The notes: generated by a model from the letters alone, not told the origin. A DNA stretch of 49,942 nucleotides from an uncultured Eggerthellaceae bacterium (GCA_934631995.1 CAKTYF010000003.1:1-49942); one strand, 5' to 3'. Positions 24,790-33,715 are shown, numbered from the stretch's first letter. Made by a program: numbers and translations.

Positions 24790-27267
24790 ATGGCCGAAGC
24801 TCTGTATCGCAAATACCGCCCTCAGGTTTTTTCAGAGGTCGTGGGTCAAGACCACATCGAACGCACCATAAAAAACGCCATTGACCAGGATAAACTGAGC
24901 CATGCATACCTTTTCTGCGGTCCGCGTGGTACGGGTAAAACCACCACGGCGCGACTTTTGGCGAAGGCTCTGCTGTGCGATAACGGCCCTACGTCGAACC
25001 CCGATGGAACTTGCACAAGCTGCCAGGAAATCGCCCAGGGCGAGCATCCCGATGTCTACGAACTTGACGCCGCGAGCCGCACGGGCGTAGAAAACGTGCG
25101 TGAGGAAATTATCAGTCGCGTGCAATTTGCCCCCACGCGCGGCAAATACAAGGTGTACATCATCGACGAAGTTCACATGCTTTCGGTGGCGGCGTTTAAC
25201 GCGCTGCTGAAAACTTTGGAAGAACCCCCTGGTCATGTGGTGTTTATCCTGTGCACCACGGATCCGCAGAAAGTCCCCGAGACTATTTTGTCGCGTTGCC
25301 AGCGCTTCGATTTTCGTCGCATTGACAACCAGGGAATGACCGATCGTTTGGCGCAGATTTGCCAGGCGGAAGGTGTTGAATTCGAGCGCGAGGCGCTTGA
25401 GATCATCGCCGGCAGGTCCGATGGCGGTTTGCGCAATGCCCTGACTGCCCTTGAGCAGGCTATCGCATTTGGCGAAGGTTCCGTGTCGGTTGCTGTTGTG
25501 CAGCAACTGGGCGGTACGCAGGCGGCGTGCGATTTGACGGCTGCCATTGACGCGCTGGCCAAGCGCGATATTGCGGCGGCATTCATGTGGGTTGACTCGT
25601 TTGCACAGACGGGTGGCGATTTCGCGCGTTTGACGGCGGATTTGGCGCAGCGTGTGCGCGATATGTATTTCCTTGCGATGGCGGGCGCTAAGGCGCCGCT
25701 TTCGGTTGCGGATGAAATGCGTCCGCAAATCATTGACCAGGCAAAACGTTTTGCTCCCGAGCGTTTAGCGTATATGTTGGAAACGCTCGGCGACGTGATG
25801 GTGCAACTGAAGCAGGCAACGAATGCGCGTCTGTGTTTTGAGATTGCGCTTACGAAGATTTGCCATCCCGCAAGCGATGTAACGCTTGAGTCATTGGCGG
25901 AGCGCGTGGAGGCGCTGGAACAGCGTCCAGTGGCGGCTGTTGCTGCTGGTGAGGCGGGGACTGCGTCGGCAGCGGGCCTTGCGGCGTCTGTACCTGCGGC
26001 CCAGGCGACGCCGGTTGCGCGGGCGGCAGCCCCTGCGGCTGCGACCCAGGCGACGGCAGCCACGGTCGAGTCGCGTTCGGCAGCGACTCGGGTGGCAGCG
26101 GTGACCGAATCGCTGCCTGCGGCGTCGGCTCCTCAGGTGGAACTGGCTGAGAGCAACGCCGCCCGAGTGGTTGAGTCCTCAGTGGAAGATCATAACCCCG
26201 CTGCTCAGAGCGCCGTATCTGCTGCGGCGCCCGCTTCCGCATCGACTGCATCTTCGGCCGCTGCACCGACAAGCGCCGCGCCTGCTGCGGCGGCGGAAAA
26301 GCTCGAAGGCTTCGCAAACCCTGCGGTGGTGCAGCGCATGTGGAAACGTGCTTTCGCGGAAATCAAACGCGAACGGCCGACGTACACCTCGCTGCTTATG
26401 AGCGCTCATGTATCTTTCAATCAGGCGAAAGGTTCGCTTGATATCGTGTTTCGGCAGAGCTGTGCGCATGCGCTGACCATGCTGCAAAAGCCCGACGCGT
26501 TGGAGTATTTGCGTCAGGCCGTTTCGCACGCTGCGGGTGCCGATGTTCCCGTTGTTGTGTTGGCGGAAGGTGCAGCGACTGTTGCGACAAATTCCGCAGC
26601 GGCTTCAGCGACGGCCGCTTCCGCGGCGACCGCTACAGGGGCCGCTACGGCAACTCCTGCAGCGGCTTCCGATCCTGTGGAAGCGGAACAACCGGCGGCA
26701 TCGTCCGAGGTCAGTCGCGAATCCGAATTCCTTTCCAGCATAACGCGGACCACGCGCGGTTCGGCTGGCGCTGCACGAAAAGCGCAGCCGGCACAACAAG
26801 CACCGGCAACGGAGGTAGCGGCGTCGGCCCCTGAAGCAGAGGAAAAACCCGACGCGATGACGCAGGCAACGCCGGGCTGGTCGCCCAATGGGGTAATGCC
26901 AGGCGCCGAAGAGCACACGCATGCGAAAGAGGAATCGTACGCGTACGAGGAAGTGCCGTTGGATGCGTACAGCGGCTTCGATTCGTACGGATGCGATGAC
27001 GAGCCGCCCTTCGATGAGGACGAACCGCCTGCTCAGAAGCGAGAAGCGGCAGCTGGCACGGCAGTGCAGCCTGCGCCCGAGTCTGCAGCGACAGCCCCGA
27101 CGGCAACGTCTGCAGCGGCCAGTCAGTCCGCGAAGCAAGAAGTTCCGCCTTGGGAAGACGACCCCTTCGCCATTCCTGAAGACGATGGCCCGACAATCGG
27201 CCTTGAGGAATTCCAGCAGATGCTGACTTCGAGTTTCGGTGAAGGCGTGGTTGTGCAAGAAGCGTAA
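24790..27267 (+). CDS. dnaX: DNA polymerase III subunit gamma/tau
   Basis: This 825-residue clamp-loader ATPase shows the P-loop GPRGTGKT (44-51), Walker B IIDEVHML and sensor TILSRCQRFDFRR. Of the usual four zinc-finger cysteines, C63, C75 and C78 are seen, while the second is replaced in NPDGTC. From about residue 375 the protein has long Ala-rich low-complexity stretches separating a tau-like domain (about 500-600). It begins 8 bp after the dedA-family stop and is followed by ybaB and recR, a widespread gene order. No slippery frameshift site was recognised. Confidence 0.95.
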   Translation: MAEALYRKYRPQVFSEVVGQDHIERTIKNAIDQDKLSHAYLFCGPRGTGKTTTARLLAKALLCDNGPTSNPDGTCTSCQEIAQGEHPDVYELDAASRTGVENVREEIISRVQFAPTRGKYKVYIIDEVHMLSVAAFNALLKTLEEPPGHVVFILCTTDPQKVPETILSRCQRFDFRRIDNQGMTDRLAQICQAEGVEFEREALEIIAGRSDGGLRNALTALEQAIAFGEGSVSVAVVQQLGGTQAACDLTAAIDALAKRDIAAAFMWVDSFAQTGGDFARLTADLAQRVRDMYFLAMAGAKAPLSVADEMRPQIIDQAKRFAPERLAYMLETLGDVMVQLKQATNARLCFEIALTKICHPASDVTLESLAERVEALEQRPVAAVAAGEAGTASAAGLAASVPAAQATPVARAAAPAAATQATAATVESRSAATRVAAVTESLPAASAPQVELAESNAARVVESSVEDHNPAAQSAVSAAAPASASTASSAAAPTSAAPAAAAEKLEGFANPAVVQRMWKRAFAEIKRERPTYTSLLMSAHVSFNQAKGSLDIVFRQSCAHALTMLQKPDALEYLRQAVSHAAGADVPVVVLAEGAATVATNSAAASATAASAATATGAATATPAAASDPVEAEQPAASSEVSRESEFLSSITRTTRGSAGAARKAQPAQQAPATEVAASAPEAEEKPDAMTQATPGWSPNGVMPGAEEHTHAKEESYAYEEVPLDAYSGFDSYGCDDEPPFDEDEPPAQKREAAAGTAVQPAPESAATAPTATSAAASQSAKQEVPPWEDDPFAIPEDDGPTIGLEEFQQMLTSSFGEGVVVQEA

Positions 27268-27372
27268 AATTCCGATTGCGTGCGGATGGGCGCAAGGCGG
27301 CTCCCAGCGCATGACGGTGAAAAGAGAAAGAAAGCGGCGCGTTGACGCGCCCTACTTGATAGGAGAAAACTC

Positions 27373-27684
27373 ATGGATATGAAAAAAATGATGAAGCAGG
27401 CGCAGAAAATGCAGCGCGACCTGGCTATTGCGCAGGAAGAAATCAAGTCGATGGAGTTCGAGGCATCTGCGGGCGGCGGCATGGTGAAGGCCGTTGCCGC
27501 AGGTGACGGCTCTGTGAAATCGCTGGAGATTGCTCCCGATGCCGTTGACCCTGAAGACGTGGAAATGCTTCAGGACATGGTTATTGCTGCGGTGAACGAG
27601 GCGTTGCGCGGTGTTGCCGAGATGGGCAATCAGCGCATGAGCTCGGTAACGGGCGGCATGGGCAATATGGGCCTGCCGTTCTAG
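27373..27684 (+). CDS. YbaB/EbfC family nucleoid-associated protein
   Basis: This 103-residue dimeric DNA-binding protein begins MDMKKMMKQAQKMQRDLAIAQEEI, a Met/Lys-rich helix, followed by the core FEASAGGGMVKAVAAGDGSVKSLEIAP. The C-terminal part has MGNMGLPF. AGGAGAA precedes the ATG. It sits between dnaX and recR as in most bacteria. Confidence 0.95.
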   Translation: MDMKKMMKQAQKMQRDLAIAQEEIKSMEFEASAGGGMVKAVAAGDGSVKSLEIAPDAVDPEDVEMLQDMVIAAVNEALRGVAEMGNQRMSSVTGGMGNMGLPF

Positions 27685-27761
27685 GCGTGCCATTGAGCCT
27701 GCTCAAACGGATAAAACTACAACACTGCAATTCGTAGATTCGCTAAGGTCTTCGTTGAATT

Positions 27762-28358
27762 ATGTTCGCTGCTCCTGCCATACAAACCCTGCTCGACGAG
27801 CTTGAGCGGCTTCCGGGTATTGGCCCGAAGTCTGCCCAGCGCATAGCGTATTGGATTCTGAACACCGATTACGATACCGCCATGCGTTTGTCTCAGGCCA
27901 TTGTGGAAGTGAAGGATACGGTGCATTTTTGCCCGCGTTGCTTCAATTATGCGCAAGGCGATGAGTGCGAAATTTGCTCGTCATCAAAGCGTGACCAGGG
28001 GTTTTTGTGTGTTGTCGAAGAGCCGCGCGACATTCCGCCCATCGAGCGCACGGGCGTTTTCTTCGGGCGCTACCATGTGCTGGGCGGGGCGCTTTCTCCT
28101 ATGGAGGGTATTGGGCCTGATCAGCTGCATATTGCTGCGTTGATGCGCAGACTTGCAGAGGAAGACGTCCGCGAAGTGGTGCTGGCCACGAATCCGAATG
28201 TGGAAGGCGAAACCACGGCAACATATTTAGCGCGCTTGATTAAGCCGCTTGACATCAAGGTTTCGCGCCTGGCTAGCGGACTGCCCGTTGGCGGCGACTT
28301 GGAGTATGCCGATGAAGTGACGCTCGGTCGTGCCTTGGAGCAGCGTCGCGTTCTGTAG
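27762..28358 (+). CDS. recR: Recombination mediator protein RecR
   Basis: This 198-residue protein, with RecF/RecO, loads RecA at gaps. It has the helix-hairpin-helix LERLPGIGPKSAQRIAYW (near 13-30), a CX2C...CX2C zinc finger (CPRCFNYAQGDECEIC) and a Toprim domain (VVEEPRDIPPIERTGVF...LATNPNVEGETTATYL). No strong ribosome site precedes the ATG. Confidence 0.97.
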   Translation: MFAAPAIQTLLDELERLPGIGPKSAQRIAYWILNTDYDTAMRLSQAIVEVKDTVHFCPRCFNYAQGDECEICSSSKRDQGFLCVVEEPRDIPPIERTGVFFGRYHVLGGALSPMEGIGPDQLHIAALMRRLAEEDVREVVLATNPNVEGETTATYLARLIKPLDIKVSRLASGLPVGGDLEYADEVTLGRALEQRRVL

Positions 28359-28758
28359 CGTTGATCTGCGGTAATTGCGTGGTTGCTTTGGTCGCGCCGT
28401 TGCGGCTGCTGCCCTGGTTGCGCCACCATCGCATCAACGCAGGGAATCTGTTGGCTTCCAACTCAAATTGATTCCAACTAAAAAGCGAGGAACGACTTTT
28501 GTCGCCCCTCGCTTTCTGGTTGTCTTTTCCGGTCCCCGCATAAACACAGACAGCACCTCGGGGAGGGGTCCGGGGCGCTGTCTGCAGGACGGAAACCGTC
28601 TTTATTTAGTTTTGTTTTGACGTCGTGTCAGGTCAACTGTTTGCCGGAACGACGTCGATTACGATTATTCGCAGGCACTTCACTCGCCGGCGAAATGCCT
28701 GCTTATATGGCGTTGTGCCAGGGCAAAGCGCTGCAAGTCCCCTCGCAAGTCGTAGTTG
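28359..28758. other. Intergenic region between convergent recR and DUF5692 gene; several hairpins
   Basis: AAAGCGAGG...CCTCGCTTT (28482-28515) is a terminator-like hairpin with an inner CGAC/GTCG stem. CAGACAGC...GCTGTCTG (about 28548-28585) brackets a G-rich stretch. GACGGAAACCGTC (28588-28600) is followed by TTTATTTAGTTTTG. GACGTCG and CGACGTC (28619-28656) and GCAGGCA...TGCCTGC (about 28671-28702) are further inverted repeats. No gene is seen. The hairpins probably end both convergent transcripts. Confidence 0.6.
28482..28515 (+). terminator. Probable terminator of the dnaX-ybaB-recR transcript
   Basis: A 9-bp stem AAAGCGAGG/CCTCGCTTT with inner CGAC/GTCG pairing. The trailing U-run is weak (TTTCTGGTTGTCTTTT). 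Confidence 0.55.
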
Positions 28759-29745
28759 CTATTCAGCAGCTTCCTCGCGGCGAGCCATGGCCTTCTCGTA
28801 ATCCTTCGTACCCACGAACACTTCGTGCTTGTATGGGTTCACGCCCAGTTTCTTCGCGCGGTAGATCACGTAGCTCACGGCGGCGATGTTCGCGATCAGG
28901 GCAATTACCGAGATAACCAGGTTTACATCGGGGTTATTCACGGACTGCACGGCAAACACGGAGTCGTTTGCAAACATGGGCACGACCTGGCAGAACATGC
29001 ACCACAAGCTCAAGGTGAAGGCGCGGTTCTGAATCCAGCCGCCCTTGTTCCATAACAGGCCGGCAACGGTCGGGGCCAAAAGCAGCGCCAGGCCGCAGTA
29101 CCAAGAGTGCGTGGGCAGGCAGTTGTACGTGTAGCAGAAGTTCCAAAGGTCGTAGCTGATGATAAACACCCAGGTCATGTCGGGCCACAGCATGTCTTGC
29201 TTCTTCTTCGACGTGTAAATGCCCCACCAACCAGTCATGACAAAGATGTTCAGAATGCCGGCGATACCGTTAAACACGTTGTGCATGCCGCCGTACAGAA
29301 GCACGCCTTCCGAAGAGACCCAGGTCGTACCGAATGCGCGCACGGCGCTTTCGAAGTCACTGACCACGGCGATCAGAATGTTGATTGCCACAATGACGAA
29401 CGGGAAGCATTTGAACCAATCGACCTTGCCCAAGCGGCCCCAATGGTACTTCAGAATCAAGAAGCCAATGCATCCGGCGGTTGCCGCGTAGAGTTTTGCG
29501 TAGTGGAACCAACTGTTCATGTAAAGATGCGTTGGGTTGTTGAGTGCCCACTCGGCGCCTGAAGCAGCACCGATAGCGATGGCAATGAAGTACACGGTCA
29601 AAATGCCGGGAATCACGAAAAAGCAGGTGATACCGCCGATTTTCGACCTGCGGGCAACTTCGTTGAGACCGATTAGTGCTAAGAATACAATTGCCCAGCC
29701 GATCCATTGATAAAAAGCAGTGTCGCCATATACTTGAAATAACAT
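28759..29745 (-). CDS. DUF5692-like multi-pass membrane protein
   Basis: This 328-residue protein has eight to nine hydrophobic segments and a short basic, charged C-terminal tail (KHEVFVGTKDYEKAMARREEAAE). Aromatic residues and a Cys-rich part (YDLWNFCYTYNCLPTHSWYCG) stand out. It resembles the DUF5692 family reported from anaerobic actinobacteria and clostridia; biochemical function is unknown. AAGGAGG lies 7 nt before the ATG (29745). It is encoded 96 bp downstream of the TetR gene on the same strand, so the regulator probably controls it. A transport or membrane-sensor role is possible. Confidence 0.7.
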   Translation of the reverse strand: MLFQVYGDTAFYQWIGWAIVFLALIGLNEVARRSKIGGITCFFVIPGILTVYFIAIAIGAASGAEWALNNPTHLYMNSWFHYAKLYAATAGCIGFLILKYHWGRLGKVDWFKCFPFVIVAINILIAVVSDFESAVRAFGTTWVSSEGVLLYGGMHNVFNGIAGILNIFVMTGWWGIYTSKKKQDMLWPDMTWVFIISYDLWNFCYTYNCLPTHSWYCGLALLLAPTVAGLLWNKGGWIQNRAFTLSLWCMFCQVVPMFANDSVFAVQSVNNPDVNLVISVIALIANIAAVSYVIYRAKKLGVNPYKHEVFVGTKDYEKAMARREEAAE

Positions 29746-29841
29746 GGCATCCTCCTTGTTGTTTTGTTTTGCTTATCCCCTTGCAAGCCGCGTTGTCGGC
29801 GCCAACCTCGCGGTCTGAATGGCGTGTTTGCTGCGCGCCCC

Positions 29842-30414
29842 CTAAGGCAGCTCGCTTAGACGCTCCATGTGAAGCGTTTGCGCTATCAGGCATTTCAGTA
29901 CTTCATCGGGCACGTTGCGGTGTGTTCGGATGTAGCCGCACAGGCCCAAAATCAGCATGTAGAAGGTTTCATAAATGTGCTCAATCTTGATATCGTGCAA
30001 TTTCGCATAATCGCGCACAGTGGTGTCAATGATGTAGCTGGTGGTTTGGTCGGCCACGCGGTTGACGAACTCCAGGTACAAAGCGGCGTTTTCGCTGGTG
30101 TCAAGCGATCGGCGAAACGACGAGCCCTCGAATACGCCCATACGCAGCACTTGCACAACGCTATCTAATGCGTGCTCGATGTTGCCGACTTCGCGTTCGG
30201 CGTTCCACATCCGAAGCGATTCGATGTAGTCGGCAATGTAATCGTCAAGCACTGCCGACGTAACGGCGTGTTTGTCGGGGAAGTAGTGGTAAAACAGCGA
30301 GCGGGCAATGCCGCATTCGTCGGTGATGTCTTTTACCGACGTGCGAGCGAGACCCTTTTTCTCGTAGAGCATACGAGCGGCTTCGATGATTTCTTGCTTT
30401 CGCGTATCGCTCAT
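29842..30414 (-). CDS. TetR/AcrR family transcriptional regulator
   Basis: This 190-residue protein has an N-terminal helix-turn-helix (about 1-50, EIIEAARMLYEKKGLARTSVKDITDECGIARSLFYHYFPDK) and a C-terminal ligand-binding domain with no recognised subfamily. A perfect 17-bp palindrome overlaps the -35 of its promoter, so it is probably autoregulated and also controls the downstream DUF5692 gene. AGGGGGC precedes the ATG. Confidence 0.92.
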   Translation of the reverse strand: MSDTRKQEIIEAARMLYEKKGLARTSVKDITDECGIARSLFYHYFPDKHAVTSAVLDDYIADYIESLRMWNAEREVGNIEHALDSVVQVLRMGVFEGSSFRRSLDTSENAALYLEFVNRVADQTTSYIIDTTVRDYAKLHDIKIEHIYETFYMLILGLCGYIRTHRNVPDEVLKCLIAQTLHMERLSELP

Positions 30415-30460
30415 GATTCGCCCCCTGCTGCTGTTTTACGCTCCTGTCTGCGTTTTCTGC

Positions 30461-30491
30461 ATCATACGAAGGATATTGACACTGTGTCAAT
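30461..30491 (-). promoter_or_regulatory. tetR promoter with overlapping palindromic operator
   Basis: On the minus strand TTGACA (30490-30485), an 18-bp spacer and TATGAT (30466-30461) form a near-consensus promoter. ATTGACACTGTGTCAAT (30475-30491) is a perfect palindrome about a central base and covers the -35, the expected layout for TetR autorepression. Confidence 0.8.
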
Positions 30492-30777
30492 GGACAGATG
30501 CGCGGATTCGTCAATCCGCGCTTTGCGATTGCTACGCGCAGGTTTTCCTGGCTTTTTGCTGGGGAATGGATGCTGCTTTAGGGCGGTAAGCGTGCGGGTG
30601 TGGTTGACGGCATGTCAAGGTGGGGAAGGCAGGCGCGTGATCGTGTGCGGGCTGGAGCGTGTTGGCTTCAGCCCGAGGAAGGCGAGTGCGCGTGGTATGG
30701 GGGTGAAGGCGGAGCCACGGGCTTGGCAGGCGTGGACCGCGGTGCGGTGCTGTGCTGTGGGTAAAAAGCCCCGGAAA

Positions 30778-30889
30778 ACAAAAACCGCGCCCGAAGGCGC
30801 GGCTATTCTCAGTCGGAAAAGATCAAAACTCCGTCCCCTCCAAAAGCGAAGTTTGAGCTTTCCCGAAGCTCAGAAATCAAAAATCAACA
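30778..30889 (-). ncRNA. Candidate small RNA (minus strand, about 110 nt)
   Basis: A near-consensus promoter (TTGCAA at 30919-30924, 17-bp spacer, TATACT at 30901-30896) is followed about 90 nt later by a strong minus-strand terminator: CCGCGCC-TTCG-GGCGCGG (30802-30785) then TTTTTGTTTT. Between them lies a tight hairpin (GAGCTT/AAGCTC, 30871-30855) and no credible ORF. The family is unknown. Confidence 0.6.
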
Positions 30890-30895
30890 TTGCCT

Positions 30896-30924
30896 AGTAT
30901 AGCTGGTTTACTGCGCAGTTGCAA
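30896..30924 (-). promoter_or_regulatory. Promoter of the minus-strand small RNA candidate
   Basis: TTGCAA and TATACT on the minus strand are separated by exactly 17 bp. The predicted start is near 30889. Confidence 0.65.
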
Positions 30925-30999
30925 AGGTTTTTTCTTGCTAGAAGTTATCACTGATTTCGCATCACTATTTTTTAAGTAAGGCCTCGCTATAATCTGCGT

Positions 31000-31181
31000 A
31001 TTCTCTTCTATTCTTTTTCGGGATGTCCTATTTCAAGGGTGATATGCGGAGTAGGGGGATGACTTGCTATTATGAATATGCAGCGAAAATCGTTGAAGGA
31101 TGTTCGTGGTGAACTCTTTCATTTTTTCGCTATCCCCCCCTCTCTAAAAAGGACCCAGCATTAAGCCGAGTCCTTTTTTTT
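31000..31181 (+). ncRNA. Candidate small RNA (plus strand, about 180 nt)
   Basis: A perfect TATAAT (30988-30993) is followed by about 150 nt without an ORF and a terminator (31146-31181). GGGGGAT (31054-31060) can pair with ATCCCCC (31132-31138), and inside it GCGAAAA (31083-31089) with TTTTCGC (31124-31130), giving a long hairpin. A -35 is not clear. Length is similar to 6S RNA, but no 6S-type closing stem was found. Confidence 0.45.
31146..31181. terminator. Bidirectional terminator between the small RNA and the LysR gene
   Basis: AAAAAGGAC pairs with GTCC followed by eight T residues on the plus strand. Read on the minus strand, GGAC...GTCC is followed by TTTTT, so it can also end the LysR transcript. 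Confidence 0.8.
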
Positions 31182-31185
31182 GATG

Positions 31186-32100
31186 CTACCAACTGTGTTT
31201 TTTCATATAGCGCTGCAGTTCTTCGATGATCTCGTTGCAGGTTTGGAGCTCTGGTCGCTTGTCGTCCTTCGATATGAAGGCGCTCACTTCGTATGATGTG
31301 TCAACGCCGGCCAAAGGTATGAAATCAACGAGGTCTCGATAGAGCGGAATGTTGTGCTCCGACGAGAATCCTATCCGATCAGAAGAATGCACGCGCAGCA
31401 TTGCGGTATCGACGTCTGGATAGAAATCAAGGTTTTTCTCAGACAAATCATTAGGAAGAAGCTCTTGAATGAATGTTGCCATGTTCCCATACGACGCTTC
31501 GTCGGGCAAAAGAATGAGCTTGTCTTTCAAGGATTCAAGGCTTACACATCCATCAACGAGCTCCTTGTGAATGGGGTGATCGGGTCTTGCCACCGCATCG
31601 AATCGATCTGTGTAAAGAGGCTCAACGCGATATACTTCGTGGGCCTCGGGGAAGAAGTCCATGCTGAAAACCAAGTCGGGATTCTGCGATCCAAGGGCAA
31701 GTCGAATTTCCCAGAATTCGCAGCACCGTAAGTTGACATGCACTTTGGGTGCATATTTGCGTATTTTCGACAAGAACAGGTGCAGGAAGGGTCGTGACGC
31801 ACCACGAAGATAACAGATGTCAAGGTTGGCGGTGTAGCCTTCCTCCAGGCAGCGCAAGTGCGTTACGGCGCAGTCATACCTTCTCACAATGTAGCTTGCG
31901 TCTTTCTGGAAAATCTTGCCCTGTTCGGTGAGGCTTACTTTATGGGAGTTTCGTTCGAACAGTTTAGTGTGGAGCTCGTCTTCCATGGCTGCTATATGCT
32001 TGCTTAACACCGATTGACTTAAAAAGAAGTGTTTTGCCGTTGCGCTGAAGTTCAACGAATCCGCTAAGAAGCTGAATTCGCGCAAATGATCGATATTCAT
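31186..32100 (-). CDS. LysR family transcriptional regulator
   Basis: This 304-residue protein has an N-terminal winged helix-turn-helix (about 1-60, LREFSFLADSLNFSATAKHFFLSQSVLSKHIAAMEDEL) and a periplasmic-binding-protein-like effector domain. Start 32100 is chosen because AGGGGG lies 5-10 nt upstream; the frame is open 11 codons further. It is next to the DASS transporter and molybdoenzyme genes, the likely targets, with an organic anion as likely effector; this is inferred from context. Confidence 0.92.
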   Translation of the reverse strand: MNIDHLREFSFLADSLNFSATAKHFFLSQSVLSKHIAAMEDELHTKLFERNSHKVSLTEQGKIFQKDASYIVRRYDCAVTHLRCLEEGYTANLDICYLRGASRPFLHLFLSKIRKYAPKVHVNLRCCEFWEIRLALGSQNPDLVFSMDFFPEAHEVYRVEPLYTDRFDAVARPDHPIHKELVDGCVSLESLKDKLILLPDEASYGNMATFIQELLPNDLSEKNLDFYPDVDTAMLRVHSSDRIGFSSEHNIPLYRDLVDFIPLAGVDTSYEVSAFISKDDKRPELQTCNEIIEELQRYMKKHSW

Positions 32101-32194
32101 GCATCCCCCTTCGATATGAAATCCCCCGAGCAAGTCGTTTGTGTCTGTGCATAAGATACACCGTTTACCAGCGGTAGCAGCTATTTTTATCAGG

Positions 32195-32212
32195 AATTAT
32201 TTGATGATAATT
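32195..32212. promoter_or_regulatory. Dyad upstream of the LysR gene
   Basis: AATTAT-TTGATG-ATAATT is a perfect 6-6-6 inverted repeat about 95 bp upstream of the LysR start codon. It contains a T-N11-A core typical of LysR-type sites, so autoregulation is plausible. Confidence 0.45.
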
Positions 32213-32233
32213 TTTTGTTGGAGCTTGTTGAAA

Positions 32234-32262
32234 CAAAAAGCCTCCCTGCAAGAGGGAGGCTA
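32234..32262 (-). terminator. Terminator of the DASS transporter operon
   Basis: GCCTCCC (32240-32246) pairs with GGGAGGC (32254-32260). On the minus strand it is followed by TTTTTG. Confidence 0.85.
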
Positions 32263-32290
32263 AAAGAGCGAGATGAGTTAAAGGGGGCTT

Positions 32291-33715
32291 TTACGCTACC
32301 AAAGGCAGGCCCATGGCGGTGCCGACGAAGTAAACAACAAGAACCTCAACAACAACGTAAGCAATGGAGCACAGCCAGCCAGCCTTAGTTAGCTCGGCAG
32401 AGGTGTAATAGCCCTCGGCGAAAGAGACCAGCATAGGAGGGCTCAGCGGCAGCAGGAAGGAACCTGCGGTGATGGAGCCCATGAGCATGGCGAACATAGC
32501 GGGCGATACGCCGGCGGCAACCAGGTAGCCCATGACAGCGGGGACGAACAGCGCGCACAGAGCAGGGGCGGCAGGAACGAAGGTGTGCACAATGTAAGCC
32601 AAGGCGGTGAACACCAGCAGACCAGCCAGAACAGGCAGGTTCATAACGCCTGTTGACAGCAGGGAGTTAACCAGGAATGCTGCAGCACCCGTTGAAGCGC
32701 ACGCGCCCGCAATGGACATAACGCCGGCAACCATCAGCACCACGCCCCAGCCAACGGTGTCTTGGAAGTCCTTCCAGGTGACCAGTTCCAAACCAGGAAT
32801 GAAGGCGACAGCCAGCATGACCATAACAACGTTGACGTTGGACAAAAGGGGAATCCATGTACCGGCAACAAAGCCAGCAACCAAAACAATCATGTAGATC
32901 AAGGACAGAATGTCTTTGGTGGTCATGGGGGTCTTCTCATCGGTGCCCTTTACCAAAGCAGCTTCTTCTTCAGAAAGATCTTCGGGAGGGAATACCTTGC
33001 AAATAACAAGCCAGCAGAACGGCACCAAAATAACGGCAATGATCAAGCCGGGAACGAACCACTGGAAGAAGTCGATGGACAAACCGTAGGTGCTTGTCAG
33101 AAGGCCAGAGCACAGAATGTTCAAGGAATGGCCGAACGGGGTGATAAAGCCGCCCAGGATTGCCGCAAAGGCAATGCCCAAAGCCAGGCAGCGACCCAGA
33201 TTCGGGTGGGTTTCCTTTGCGTTGATGCCGCGCAAGAACGGCAAGGCCAAAGCCATACCCACAGCAACGGCGCCCGTGTCGGTCATGAACATAGACACAA
33301 TGGCGGTTGCAATCATGTAAGCCAAAACAATCGACTTCGGCTTAGTGCCTGCAAGGCCAACCAGCGCTTGGACAAGGCGCGTACCCAGCGAGCTTTTCGT
33401 CATGATAACGGTCATAATGAAAATGCCGAAGATAAACCAAGGAGTTGCGGAAACAAAACCGCTCCATGCGTCGGCAAACTTGGGCACAACCCCCAGAACA
33501 GCCAGCAGGATAGCTCCTAGTAAGCCCGTGACGCCTACGGGAAGAACATCGCACATCCAGAAAACGATGCACATCAGCAGAATGCCGATAGAGGTCAGAC
33601 CCTCATGAGTAAGCTCTTCGTTGCCAGGAATCAACATGCATGCGATCAGGCAAACGATACCCAAGACTAAACCGATGTATTTTTTCATCGGTGTCTTAGC
33701 TTTTTCGGTAGACAT
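32291..33715 (-). CDS. DASS (SLC13-type) anion:sodium symporter, copy 1
   Basis: This 474-residue membrane protein has about 12 hydrophobic segments and the DASS features MTDTGAVAVGMALALPFL and GSITAGSFLLPLSPP, which carry the Na+/carboxylate sites. Family members carry di- and tricarboxylates, sulfate and aromatic acids. Start 33715 is chosen because AGGAGGGG lies 5-12 nt upstream; the frame is open eight codons further. A 92-residue membrane protein is encoded just upstream on the same strand. Substrate is unknown. Confidence 0.9.
   Translation of the reverse strand: MSTEKAKTPMKKYIGLVLGIVCLIACMLIPGNEELTHEGLTSIGILLMCIVFWMCDVLPVGVTGLLGAILLAVLGVVPKFADAWSGFVSATPWFIFGIFIMTVIMTKSSLGTRLVQALVGLAGTKPKSIVLAYMIATAIVSMFMTDTGAVAVGMALALPFLRGINAKETHPNLGRCLALGIAFAAILGGFITPFGHSLNILCSGLLTSTYGLSIDFFQWFVPGLIIAVILVPFCWLVICKVFPPEDLSEEEAALVKGTDEKTPMTTKDILSLIYMIVLVAGFVAGTWIPLLSNVNVVMVMLAVAFIPGLELVTWKDFQDTVGWGVVLMVAGVMSIAGACASTGAAAFLVNSLLSTGVMNLPVLAGLLVFTALAYIVHTFVPAAPALCALFVPAVMGYLVAAGVSPAMFAMLMGSITAGSFLLPLSPPMLVSFAEGYYTSAELTKAGWLCSIAYVVVEVLVVYFVGTAMGLPLVA

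Noticed and set aside
31000..31181. 6S RNA
   Set aside because: Length fits, but the closing stem between 5' and 3' ends and the central bubble could not be recognised.
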